Positions 16,569-24,586 of a stretch of 64,000 nt of DNA are shown one piece after another (the first letter of the stretch is position 1; each line of letters opens with the position of its first letter). The DNA comes from JACRAV01 sp964571235 (GTDB lineage: Bacteria > Zixibacteria > MSB-5A5 > GN15 > FEB-12), in assembly GCA_964571235.1 (NCBI GenBank), contig CAZNAI010000004.1, forward strand, positions 62,001 through 126,000. The letters run 5' to 3'. A program made the position numbers and the translations under genes. The notes below the pieces were generated by a model. The model was not told where the DNA came from and did not search any database. It was given only the letters and a program-made list of their open reading frames with translations.

Positions 16569-18191
16569 ATGTTCAAACGATTTCCAGCCGTTATACTGAG
16601 CGCAACTCTGGTGCTCGGCGCCTTCGGATGTAGCGAGGATGAGAAAAGCAATCCGGCCGCTCCGGACCCAAACCCAACCGTGGCGATTACATCGCCTGAG
16701 AGCAACTCGCGGGTCGCCGACCTTCTGGTGATCGAAGCTGAGGCGACCGATGACAAAGGAGTCGCGCTTGTTGAGTTCTATGCCGACTTTCGCCTGATCG
16801 GCACCGATCCGGTCGCGCCGTATCAGGTGCAATGGAATGTCGCAAACCAGATACACGCCTCGGAACACTCAATCTACGCCGTCGCCTGGGACACCGATGA
16901 CCACAAAACCGGGTCAGTGCCGGTGGTCGTTGCAATCGACACTGCCTTGGCACTGCCCATTCCGGTGGTGCTTGGTACACCGACTATTGTGAATGACTCG
17001 GAAATCACTGTTTTTTGGAGCAAGAGTCCGGATATCGACTTTGCGAATTACCGCCTCCTGTGCGATTCCAACAATCAGGGCCCGTTTGTGGGCACGGAGA
17101 AAACACTGACTCACCTGGCCGACACGACCTGGACTGTCTCAGGTCTGTTGGATTCGATCCGCTACCGATTTGTGGTGCTCGTACGCGATCTGGCGGGCCA
17201 CAGCGCAACAAGTAATATCGTGGCAGGAACGACTCTAAACGCCCCTCCCGCGAGCATTTCGTTGATCAGCGTTATTCGCAAGTCTGATCGAATCTCATTC
17301 CGGTGGGCGCCGAGCAGTGAGCACGATTTCGGATCGTACCGCCTGATTCGATCGACCGATTCGACATACGATGCCGGCGACACCGAAATCACAACGATCA
17401 ACTCCCGGCCAACTTTGCTCTACGACTACATGACAACGGACACTACCCACTATGTTTACTTCGTCGAGGTTGCCGACAAATACGGCCTTAAATCCGTGGG
17501 CGCACCGGCCATTGAATCTGAAATCACCAATCGCTTTGCGTTGCATTTCAACGGCACCGAATACTGCACTGTGCCCTGGTTTCTGGGGCTTGACCTGGGA
17601 CACAACTATACGCTTGAGGCATGGGTAAATCAGGAGCAAACTGCCGATTTCATGCGCGTTATTGACAAGAGTCCGGAAGGCGACCCGTATCTTCAATATT
17701 CGCTCATAAGTGATTCACGCTTGGGGGCCGACTATTGTGGTGGTGGCGTACCAGTGCGGGTGCACGGTGATGTGGGTGTTTCGCTGAATGCCTGGCACCA
17801 TATTGCCCTCACGTATGATCACGGCTACATTGTCTACTACATCGACGGTCTCCCTGTCGATAACAGCCCCGGTAACGTGAACATATCCTGCGAATTTCAG
17901 ACCACACTCAATATCGGTCGACGTAAGATATTCGATGAATTCTATTTCCGAGGGGCAATCGACGAAGTGCGAGTATGGAACGTGACGCGCACCGCCCAGG
18001 ATGTCCTGGCCTCGTTTGATCACCACCTGAGCGGGGTGGAGACCGGATTGGTCTGCTACTACGATTTTGATGAAGGGGAGGGAAATGTTATCGGAACGCC
18101 GGTAGGCTCAAACGGATATCTCGGCTCTTCATCCTATGAAGATGCGGCCGACCCGAACTGGATTAACTCTACTGCTCCGATTCAGTACTAA
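16569..18191 (+). CDS. Lipoprotein with Ig-like, FN3 and LamG domains
   Basis: A 540-residue surface protein starting at ATG 16569 behind GGGAGGA. Its signal peptide ends in a lipobox-like LGAFGC, so it is probably lipid-anchored. Residues about 35-115 form an Ig-like domain (VAITSPESNSRVADLLVIEA). Two fibronectin type III domains follow (about 135-325; SEITVFWSKSPDIDFANYRL and RISFRWAPSSEHDFGSYRL). Residues about 330-535 are a LamG/concanavalin-like domain (YTLEAWVNQ, WHHIALTYDHG, INIGRRKIF-like strand, FRGAIDEVRVWNVTRTAQ). The set suggests carbohydrate or matrix binding; no catalytic domain is seen. It ends in the shared terminator type. Confidence 0.85.
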   Translation: MFKRFPAVILSATLVLGAFGCSEDEKSNPAAPDPNPTVAITSPESNSRVADLLVIEAEATDDKGVALVEFYADFRLIGTDPVAPYQVQWNVANQIHASEHSIYAVAWDTDDHKTGSVPVVVAIDTALALPIPVVLGTPTIVNDSEITVFWSKSPDIDFANYRLLCDSNNQGPFVGTEKTLTHLADTTWTVSGLLDSIRYRFVVLVRDLAGHSATSNIVAGTTLNAPPASISLISVIRKSDRISFRWAPSSEHDFGSYRLIRSTDSTYDAGDTEITTINSRPTLLYDYMTTDTTHYVYFVEVADKYGLKSVGAPAIESEITNRFALHFNGTEYCTVPWFLGLDLGHNYTLEAWVNQEQTADFMRVIDKSPEGDPYLQYSLISDSRLGADYCGGGVPVRVHGDVGVSLNAWHHIALTYDHGYIVYYIDGLPVDNSPGNVNISCEFQTTLNIGRRKIFDEFYFRGAIDEVRVWNVTRTAQDVLASFDHHLSGVETGLVCYYDFDEGEGNVIGTPVGSNGYLGSSSYEDAADPNWINSTAPIQY

Positions 18192-18208
18192 CACTCTTTA
18201 GTAGTTTC

Positions 18209-18243
18209 AACCGGCGGTTGCGCAAGCGGCCGCCGGTTTTTTT
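18209..18243 (+). terminator. Terminator of the LamG lipoprotein gene
   Basis: AACCGGCGG/CCGCCGGTT stem with a T run; differs from the rpsA terminator by a single base over more than 30 positions. Confidence 0.88.
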
Positions 18244-18334
18244 GTGTGATTTTGCGTTAACGACAGCCAGAAGTTAAAGCTTGAATGCAGGGCCGTGCGG
18301 GACCATGTTTCAGTTCAAACTGGAGGAGGTCCCC

Positions 18335-19018
18335 ATGACCAAAGTATTCGTAGCAGAACTGCTCGGCACCATGGCGCTCGTCTTTTTCGGATGCGGAAGC
18401 GCCGTGATTGCCGGAGCGCAGATCGGATTTCTGGGCATATCGCTGGCCTTCGGGCTGACTGTGCTCATCATGGCGTACGCCATCGGGCCGATCTCGGGGT
18501 GCCATGTCAATCCGGCGGTGACGATCGGCTTGGCCGCCGCAGGAAAAATGAAATGGAAAGACACGCCGACCTACATCATCGCGCAGTGTCTCGGCGCAGT
18601 GATCGGCGCGGCGATACTACTGGCGGTGGCATCGGGTAAAGCTGATTACACGCTTGCCGTCAATGGCCTGGGGCAAAACGGATACGACGCCCACTCGCCG
18701 ATGGGGTACACGATGGCCTCGGGATTCATCGCCGAGGTTGTGCTGACCTGCTTGTTCCTGCTCGTGATTTTCGGTGCAACCAGTGCCGACGCCGCCAAGG
18801 GATTCGGCGGATTCGCAATTGGAATTGCGCTGGCGGTGATTCATATGGTGGGAATTCCGGTGACCGGGACTTCGGTCAATCCAGCGCGGAGTCTTGGCCC
18901 GGCACTGTTGGTCGGGGGAGACGCCTTGATGCAACTGTGGCTATTTATTGTCGCGCCGATTGTCGGAGCCGTTCTGGCGGCGATGTTGTGGCGGGGGTTA
19001 CTCGAAGCGAAAAAGTAA
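18335..19018 (+). CDS. aqpZ: Aquaporin Z-type water channel
   Basis: A 227-residue inner-membrane channel. I chose ATG 18335 because CTGGAGGAGG lies just upstream. Both NPA boxes are present (CHVNPAVTIGLA and TSVNPARSLGPAL). The selectivity-filter residues typical of AqpZ can be read in IHMVGIPVTGTSVNPARS: the helix-5 His, the Thr and the Arg after the second NPA. This predicts water rather than glycerol specificity. The gene stands alone between two terminators. Confidence 0.93.
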   Translation: MTKVFVAELLGTMALVFFGCGSAVIAGAQIGFLGISLAFGLTVLIMAYAIGPISGCHVNPAVTIGLAAAGKMKWKDTPTYIIAQCLGAVIGAAILLAVASGKADYTLAVNGLGQNGYDAHSPMGYTMASGFIAEVVLTCLFLLVIFGATSADAAKGFGGFAIGIALAVIHMVGIPVTGTSVNPARSLGPALLVGGDALMQLWLFIVAPIVGAVLAAMLWRGLLEAKK

Positions 19019-19044
19019 GTCAACTATTCAGATTACTATTGATG

Positions 19045-19074
19045 CCGGCGGTTGCGAAAGTAGCCGCCGGTTTT
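19045..19074 (+). terminator. aqpZ terminator
   Basis: CCGGCGG and CCGCCGG pair, followed by TTTT. It is a third member of the hairpin family seen after rpsA, with GAAAGTA in the loop region. Confidence 0.78.
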
Positions 19075-19124
19075 GATTTGTGCGTCTCCCTTGATCCCTG
19101 TCGGGAATAGTCTATATTCCCCCC

Positions 19125-20459
19125 ATGTCCACCGCGCCGAAACGCAAAATCGCCCTGACCACCCTCGGTTGTCGGCTCAATCAATACGAGACCGAGAAGA
19201 TGGCCGCCGATCTGTCGCCGTACGGGTTCGAGCGTGTCGATATCGACTCGCCAGCGGATTTGTATATTATCAATACCTGCACAGTCACACATCGCGCCGA
19301 TTCTGATTCGCGTCAGGCGATCTCCCGCGCCGCGCGCGAAAACCCGAACTCGCGCATTGTGGTCGCTGGGTGCTATGTCGACAACGATCCGGAGCGAATT
19401 GCCGGGATGGAGGGGGTCGATGTCATCATCCGGAACACTGAAAAGGCGAGTATTTCGAATATTTTAAGTCGTCAACTTCCAGAATTGTTCGATATCGAAC
19501 CGGACAAAGGCTGTAGCGACGGGATCCCCGAATTCTACGGCCACAACCGCGCCTGGTTGAAAGTCGGCGACGGTTGCAACCAATGGTGCACATTCTGTAT
19601 TCTGCCGACTGTGCGTGGGCGTCTGCGCAATCGCCCCGCCAAAGATATTATTGCTGAGATCAATGGGCTGGTGGCGAATGGATTCAACGAAGTAGTCCTC
19701 ACCGGTATTCACCTCGCGCATTACAAGAATCAACAAGTCGAGCCGTACGCCAAGAATCTCGCGGCACTTTGTAGACTCATATTGAGTGAGACAAACGTAC
19801 CACGTATTCGACTGTCGTCGATAGAGCCGCAGTCGATCCGCGATGATCTGCTCGAGGTCTACGTCGAATCAAACGGCCGGATTTGCCGTCATTGGCATGT
19901 GCCCTTGCAGTCGGGGTCGTCGAAAATTCTCCGGGCGATGCAGAGGCCGTACGACCAGAACACCTACTTGCGCCGAGTGACAGCGATCAAAGAGGCGGTG
20001 CCGAATTCGACTATCGGCGCGGATGTGATTGTCGGGTTCCCCGGCGAATCAGACGAAGATTTTGACAAAACGCGCAAGGTCGCCGAGTCGGGATTGATCG
20101 ATTATCTGCATGTGTTCAGCTATTCCGATCGTCCCGGTACACCGGCGGCCAAGATGCCCGACAAAGTACCGTCGGAGACTATCAAAGAGCGCAACGCGAT
20201 ATTGTCGCGCCTTTCGCACAAACTTCGGATTGCGGCGCATGAGCGCCAGGTAGGGCAAACCCTTGACGTAATTGCCGAACACAAAGAGCCGGGGGCGGAG
20301 TACTTTTGGGGTGTGGCGGACAACTACATCAAGGTCAAACTCCCGGGGCATTTAGCAGGCGGCAAAGAGATAGTGACTGTGCAGATAGACAAAGCGTGCG
20401 GGGAGCATGTCGAGGGAGAGGTAGTGTCAGCCCTCGCGCCGACGGGGACGTCGGCATAG
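19125..20459 (+). CDS. mtaB: tRNA N6-threonylcarbamoyladenosine methylthiotransferase
   Basis: The 444-residue radical-SAM enzyme adds a methylthio group to t6A37 of tRNA (ms2t6A). The N-terminal UPF0004 domain has the cluster cysteines in TTLGCRLNQYETE, INTCTVT and VVAGCYV. The radical-SAM motif CxxxCxxC is at C151, C155 and C158 (GCNQWCTFCILP). GADVIVGFPGE and FSYSDRPGTPA are typical of the MtaB subgroup, and the end is a TRAM-like domain. The gap downstream is repeat-rich. Confidence 0.93.
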   Translation: MSTAPKRKIALTTLGCRLNQYETEKMAADLSPYGFERVDIDSPADLYIINTCTVTHRADSDSRQAISRAARENPNSRIVVAGCYVDNDPERIAGMEGVDVIIRNTEKASISNILSRQLPELFDIEPDKGCSDGIPEFYGHNRAWLKVGDGCNQWCTFCILPTVRGRLRNRPAKDIIAEINGLVANGFNEVVLTGIHLAHYKNQQVEPYAKNLAALCRLILSETNVPRIRLSSIEPQSIRDDLLEVYVESNGRICRHWHVPLQSGSSKILRAMQRPYDQNTYLRRVTAIKEAVPNSTIGADVIVGFPGESDEDFDKTRKVAESGLIDYLHVFSYSDRPGTPAAKMPDKVPSETIKERNAILSRLSHKLRIAAHERQVGQTLDVIAEHKEPGAEYFWGVADNYIKVKLPGHLAGGKEIVTVQIDKACGEHVEGEVVSALAPTGTSA

Positions 20460-20900
20460 TTCTTCGTAGGGCAGGCTCGTCCTCGAGCCTGCACTGGTAC
20501 GTAGCCCGCTTCGTTTATCGAGAATTGCTACTTCGTAGGTCGGGACCCTTGCGGTCCCGACATCTTAATACAACTACTTAGAGCACGTCATTGCGAGAGT
20601 CCCGCTCTTGGTTGGACCGAAGCAATCTCGCATCGCCCGCTTCATGCATCACCCAGCATTCAATTTCACTACAACTCCGATTCAATCTGCTAGTCGCTCT
20701 TTCTTAGTTGAGTGAGCGCTTTTCTCGATGAGCGAATTGGCGAATTGCGCAAAACAAAACTGTGTCGAAACAAAGCCAGTTGGCGGGTGGGTGGATTCAT
20801 TCGTAGGTCAATCCCGTCTTCGGGGTTGACGTCTTTGATCGAAAAGAAAATGTCACCCTCGAAGACGCGAGTGACCTACGTCAAACCCGTGCGACCAAAG
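20460..20900. repeat. Intergenic repeat region before the flagellar operon
   Basis: The roughly 620-base gap contains no supported gene. It holds hairpins at 20472-20493 (GCAGGCTCG/CGAGCCTGC), 20539-20561 (GTCGGGACC/GGTCCCGAC, same stem as at 3658), 20807-20830 (GTCAATCCCG/CGGGGTTGAC) and 20852-20875 (arms GTCA). At 20586-20634 there is a CGTCATTGCGAG ... CGAAGCAATCTCGC element, a repeat type known from many bacterial genomes. Several units again have GTAGGT or CCTACG flanks. Confidence 0.75.
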
Positions 20901-21022
20901 CCATTCTTTCCACCCAAAGTTGGAAAAGCGTTCCCCGACAAAGCGAGTTCGCGGATTCTCGCAGTGAGGGCGTGCCGCCGTAAGTCATTCACATGCAACG
21001 TATTGCATATGCATGGCACGGG

Positions 21023-21040
21023 TCGGCACGGGCGTTGCAA
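21023..21040 (+). promoter_or_regulatory. Sigma-54-type promoter of the flagellar operon
   Basis: TCGGCACGGGCGTTGCAA matches the sigma-54 consensus: GG at 21025-21026 and GC at 21037-21038 with ten bases between. The predicted start is near 21050, about 30 bases before the first flagellar gene. Sigma-54 with a FlrC/FlbD-type activator is a common scheme for hook-basal-body genes. Confidence 0.7.
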
Positions 21041-21081
21041 TCGCTCTCCCCGGATAAAAGTATGTCGTGGAGTATATGTAA

Positions 21082-21834
21082 GTGACGCAAGAACAATCAA
21101 AGCCCCAGGCCGATCCTTCGGCGACCGACCCCAAAGCGGCCGCACCGAAGAAGAAATCCCCCCTGCTGAAATACCTCGTATTCGGCGTGGCCGGAATTGC
21201 CGCAGTGGGTGCAGTTGCCTTTGGCACAGTCTATCTATTGGGTGGCGCGACACAGAAAGTTGAAGAGGCGATCAAGAAAAGCGATTCAACCGCGGTCTCG
21301 CACGACTCCACCACATTGGCCGAGCACGAACCGATCGACACACTTCAGAAGATCGCCGATTCGCTTGCTTCCACCATGCAAGACACCTCGCTTTTGGCTG
21401 ACATTAAGAACAACCTGGTCATGCTCGACGGGAGCGCCGCCGCCGAATCGACACTAAGAGCTGACAGCGTCAAAGCGACGCAGGATTCCACCGTGGCGAT
21501 GGGATGGCTGGAAAAAGAGAAAGCCCGGCTGACTCAAAAAGAAAATGATCTCAATGTCCGCGAAACAAAGCTCAATAAACTCGATTCTGAGATTGCCGCG
21601 AAACTTCTCAAGCTTGAACAAGTAACTACTTCCAAAGTTGTCGATCTGGCGAAACTGTACGACGGCATCGAGCCGAAGTCAGTAGCGGCTATGATGGCTA
21701 ATCTGGATGACGAGACAATTGTCGCGGTACTTCCGCGGATGAAACAGAAAAACGCCGCCACCGTGCTTGGCTTATTGCCGCCGGCTCGGGCCGCGCAAAT
21801 TTCACAACAGATGATCTCGATTGCAGGAAACTAA
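21082..21834 (+). CDS. MotE-like flagellar protein
   Basis: A 250-residue protein starting at GTG 21082. A Pro/Lys-rich start is followed by one membrane helix (about residues 30-55), a periplasmic coiled coil with repeated KLNKLDSEIAAKLLKLEQ-type heptads, and a C-terminal MgtE_N-like domain (LYDGIEPKSVAAMMANLDDE, VLPRMKQKNAATVLGLL). This is the layout of MotE, which in other bacteria helps MotC fold or pack into the flagellar motor. It is the first gene after the sigma-54 promoter and shares one base with fliK (TAATG). Confidence 0.8.
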   Translation: MTQEQSKPQADPSATDPKAAAPKKKSPLLKYLVFGVAGIAAVGAVAFGTVYLLGGATQKVEEAIKKSDSTAVSHDSTTLAEHEPIDTLQKIADSLASTMQDTSLLADIKNNLVMLDGSAAAESTLRADSVKATQDSTVAMGWLEKEKARLTQKENDLNVRETKLNKLDSEIAAKLLKLEQVTTSKVVDLAKLYDGIEPKSVAAMMANLDDETIVAVLPRMKQKNAATVLGLLPPARAAQISQQMISIAGN

Positions 21835-23351
21835 TGCCGGTCAACGCTGACATTCTGAATCTCTTTTTGGGCGTTAAGCCGACCAACGGGACCACTCCGA
21901 CCGGTCAGCCGACTACTCCGGAATTAGGTTCCGCCGATGACGGCGCCCTGTTCGCCAATATCCTCGGGATGATCAGCAATCCGAATCCTGCTATCCAAGC
22001 GTCAACCAAGACTGATACCTCCGAAAAATTGTGCGGGCCATTCGCGCCCGTGTGGATGCTTGGCCGGGCCGAACACGGCGCCGGTCAACCGTCTACGAAT
22101 ATTGACTCTTCCACGGCAGATTCCGCCGTGTCGATTGGCTCACCAAAACTCGATGCAAATAGTGCCGACGGCTCTGGCTCGGCGCCGACCGCCGTTCAAT
22201 TCGCAATTCCAGCTCAATTGCAGGGAATGAATGTCGCTGAACCGACGACTCTCAGTGATGGCATTTTTGAAGTACTCGATTCCCATGTGCAGGACGGAAT
22301 AGTTGACTTGACGCTCAAGTCAAAAGACTCAGGCGAAACCATTCGGGTAAGTTTGCCGCTTGAAGAATTGTTGCAAGGCACTAACCCGACTGTCGCGACG
22401 ATGGGCCGAAATAATGCTCTCGGTGACCGCGTCTCATTGCATGGCGACACACCCAAGAATCTCGAACTGTCTTCGCTATTCGATAAACTGCAATTGACCG
22501 AGCTAAAAGTAGAGTCGTCGACTTCGGCAACAACTTCCGACAGTCCGCTCAAACTGACATTCTCCGCCACACCACAAATTGGCGCCGGAATCGAGATCAG
22601 CTTGCCGCAGTCGGAGATCAAAGCGTTTCGTCTCTCCAATCTTGGCAACCGGCTAAGTAAAACCAATATCAAAGAGAACGGCGGCTCAGGTTCGCCTCTC
22701 GAATTCGGTCTGCCGACGCCAAGTGTAGCGATCAAGCCAGTAGTCCGTGTGCCGCGTATGCTGGCAGGTGAAAATACTGACCTGATGTCTCTGCCTTTTG
22801 AGTCAACCGATTCAGTAGCGACAGCGAGTTCCCTCGGCGACAGCAAGACCCCGGTCACTGCGTTTTCTCAAGAAATGAAGGCTACAATTAGTCAGTCCGG
22901 CGAGCGCGTCGAATTTGGCTCAGTCCGATTTACTTTGCCCGACCAGCTTGAGCAAACGCTCACTCCGGGCGGCAAGACTGTGCTACTCAAAATACATCCC
23001 GAGCATCTCGGGCCCGCCCGGCTCAATCTGAATTGGAACGGCGACGGTCTCTCCGCACGCGTGACAGTCGATTCGCCACTTGCGCAGACTGCGATCGAGA
23101 AATCGCTGGACAAATTGCAGGATCAACTGGCGCAGGCCGGAATCAAAGTCGACCATATTGGCGTTTCGCTTTCCGGCGGCCAAGCCCGCGGACAGTTCAA
23201 TCACGGCCAGGGCCAATGGCAGAAACAGTCATCGTCGCACACGCCGTTTTTCTCAAACGACTATCGCGCCGCTGAATATGTAACGGCGGTTTCAGCGCCT
23301 GTCGGTGTGGCGCAATATGTCGGTACACAAGGTGTGAATATTTTCGCGTAG
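21834..23351 (+). CDS. fliK: Flagellar hook-length control protein
   Basis: The 505-residue protein has a long variable, Ser/Thr-rich N-terminal ruler region and a conserved C-terminal Flg_hook domain: LEQTLTPGGKTVLLKIHPEH, LGPARLNLNWNGDGLSARVT, then LDKLQDQLAQAGIKVDHIGV. FliK is secreted by the flagellar export apparatus, measures the hook and switches FlhB specificity; FlhB is encoded downstream. Its start overlaps the MotE-like stop. Confidence 0.9.
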   Translation: MPVNADILNLFLGVKPTNGTTPTGQPTTPELGSADDGALFANILGMISNPNPAIQASTKTDTSEKLCGPFAPVWMLGRAEHGAGQPSTNIDSSTADSAVSIGSPKLDANSADGSGSAPTAVQFAIPAQLQGMNVAEPTTLSDGIFEVLDSHVQDGIVDLTLKSKDSGETIRVSLPLEELLQGTNPTVATMGRNNALGDRVSLHGDTPKNLELSSLFDKLQLTELKVESSTSATTSDSPLKLTFSATPQIGAGIEISLPQSEIKAFRLSNLGNRLSKTNIKENGGSGSPLEFGLPTPSVAIKPVVRVPRMLAGENTDLMSLPFESTDSVATASSLGDSKTPVTAFSQEMKATISQSGERVEFGSVRFTLPDQLEQTLTPGGKTVLLKIHPEHLGPARLNLNWNGDGLSARVTVDSPLAQTAIEKSLDKLQDQLAQAGIKVDHIGVSLSGGQARGQFNHGQGQWQKQSSSHTPFFSNDYRAAEYVTAVSAPVGVAQYVGTQGVNIFA

Positions 23352-23363
23352 GAGATTTATAAG

Positions 23364-24053
23364 ATGTCATTCATTTCACCGGTTCGCACAGATACCAACG
23401 GCAACGCCGTCGCCACCGGCTCGATGCAACAGCTCGGGAAAGACGATTTCCTGAAACTCCTCGTGAGCAAACTCCAGAATCAGGACCCGCTCAAGCCGAT
23501 GGACGACGAAAGCTTTGTTGCCGAACTGGCGCAGTTCTCCTCACTTGAACAGATGGGGAATATTGCCGACGGTATCGCCGAGCAAAATCAACTTAGCTTC
23601 CTGCAGTCGCAGGGGCTCAACAATGTTATGGCCTCCGGCCTGATCGGCAAAGAAGTCAAGGCTCAGTTCAGCGATATCAGCCTGGATTCAAGCAACAAAC
23701 CGTCGATAAACTTCACTCTCGATAGCGCCGCCTCGACTGCGACCTTCCTTGTCAAAAATGCCGCAGGCGAAACTGTGCGAACGATTGACGCAGAAAATCT
23801 CCCCGCCGGCGCCGGACAAATTGTCTGGGACGGCAAAGACAACATGGGGAATCGAGCGGCCGCGGGAACATACACTGTTTCAGTCGCCGCCAAGGCATCC
23901 GGCGGCGCGACCGTGAAAGCCTCGCTCAACTTAGTTGGCGTGGTCAAACAGATTATCTACAAAGATGGCTCGGCTTATCTAATGGTCAACGGCCTGCAGG
24001 TTGGTCTGGGCGATGTCTTAGGTGTCGGTGAACCTGGGACTTTTGAGGCGTAA
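23364..24053 (+). CDS. flgD: Flagellar hook assembly (capping) protein
   Basis: The 229-residue protein has the FlgD N-terminal motif QLGKDDFLKLLVSKLQNQDP followed by LKPMDDESFVAELAQFSSLEQM. The C-terminal half holds the FlgD Ig-like fold (VKNAAGETVRTIDAENLP, GQIVWDGKDNMGNRAAAGTY). FlgD caps the growing hook while FlgE subunits are added. It begins 12 bases after fliK. Confidence 0.93.
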   Translation: MSFISPVRTDTNGNAVATGSMQQLGKDDFLKLLVSKLQNQDPLKPMDDESFVAELAQFSSLEQMGNIADGIAEQNQLSFLQSQGLNNVMASGLIGKEVKAQFSDISLDSSNKPSINFTLDSAASTATFLVKNAAGETVRTIDAENLPAGAGQIVWDGKDNMGNRAAAGTYTVSVAAKASGGATVKASLNLVGVVKQIIYKDGSAYLMVNGLQVGLGDVLGVGEPGTFEA

Positions 24054-24058
24054 CGCTA

Positions 24059-24478
24059 ATGGCAAAAGATTTAAACATCGGCGGCGCACAGCGCATTAAC
24101 AATTACCAGCGACCGGTTGATCTGCTCAAGATCGCCGAGCGCCGGACCTCGTCGCCCACGGCACCCGGACAAACCAAAGAAAATTCGTTCAAAGAGATGT
24201 TTTCGCGCGAACTGGCCGGTGACCGAAATGTTTCATTTTCCAAACATGCCAGCGAGCGTCTCTTCTCTCGTGGCATAACTCTTGGTCCGGAAAAACTGAA
24301 CCGTTTGGCTGACGCAATCGACAAAGCCGCCGCCAAGGGTTCCAGAGAGACTCTTGTGCTGACCGACGAAGCCGCGCTGGTGGTGTCGGTGAAGAACCGC
24401 ACAGTCATCACCGCATTCGAGCGCGACAATCTCAAAGCTGGCATCGTGACCTCGATCGATTCAGCGGTCATCATCTGA
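24059..24478 (+). CDS. Flagellar operon protein (TIGR02530-like)
   Basis: A 139-residue protein in the usual flgD-flgE position. The C-terminal 85 residues (FSKHASERLFSRGITLGPEK, LNRLADAIDKAAAKGSRETL, VLTDEAALVVSVKNRTVITA) match the small family named flagellar operon protein in Bacillus, Clostridium and Spirochaetes. Its role in hook assembly is not established. It starts five bases after flgD. Confidence 0.85.
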   Translation: MAKDLNIGGAQRINNYQRPVDLLKIAERRTSSPTAPGQTKENSFKEMFSRELAGDRNVSFSKHASERLFSRGITLGPEKLNRLADAIDKAAAKGSRETLVLTDEAALVVSVKNRTVITAFERDNLKAGIVTSIDSAVII

Positions 24479-24586
24479 AAGTGAATAATTGAAAGTTAAC
24501 GATATGAGACACATTAACCAAAGTACAGGGTTGGACTCCATCAGAGATGGGGAGGCCTTGCATGAATGCATGGGAGGTAGCGAGCT

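Noticed and set aside
20712..21263. Open frame of 183 residues before the flagellar operon
   Set aside because: It crosses hairpin repeats and overlaps the MotE-like gene in another frame; Arg- and Ser-rich composition is typical of a chance frame.
24549..24561. GGGGAGGCCTTGC upstream of flgE as a sigma-54 promoter
   Set aside because: Spacing between GG and GC is nine or eight bases, not ten, and the -24 element lacks GGCAC.
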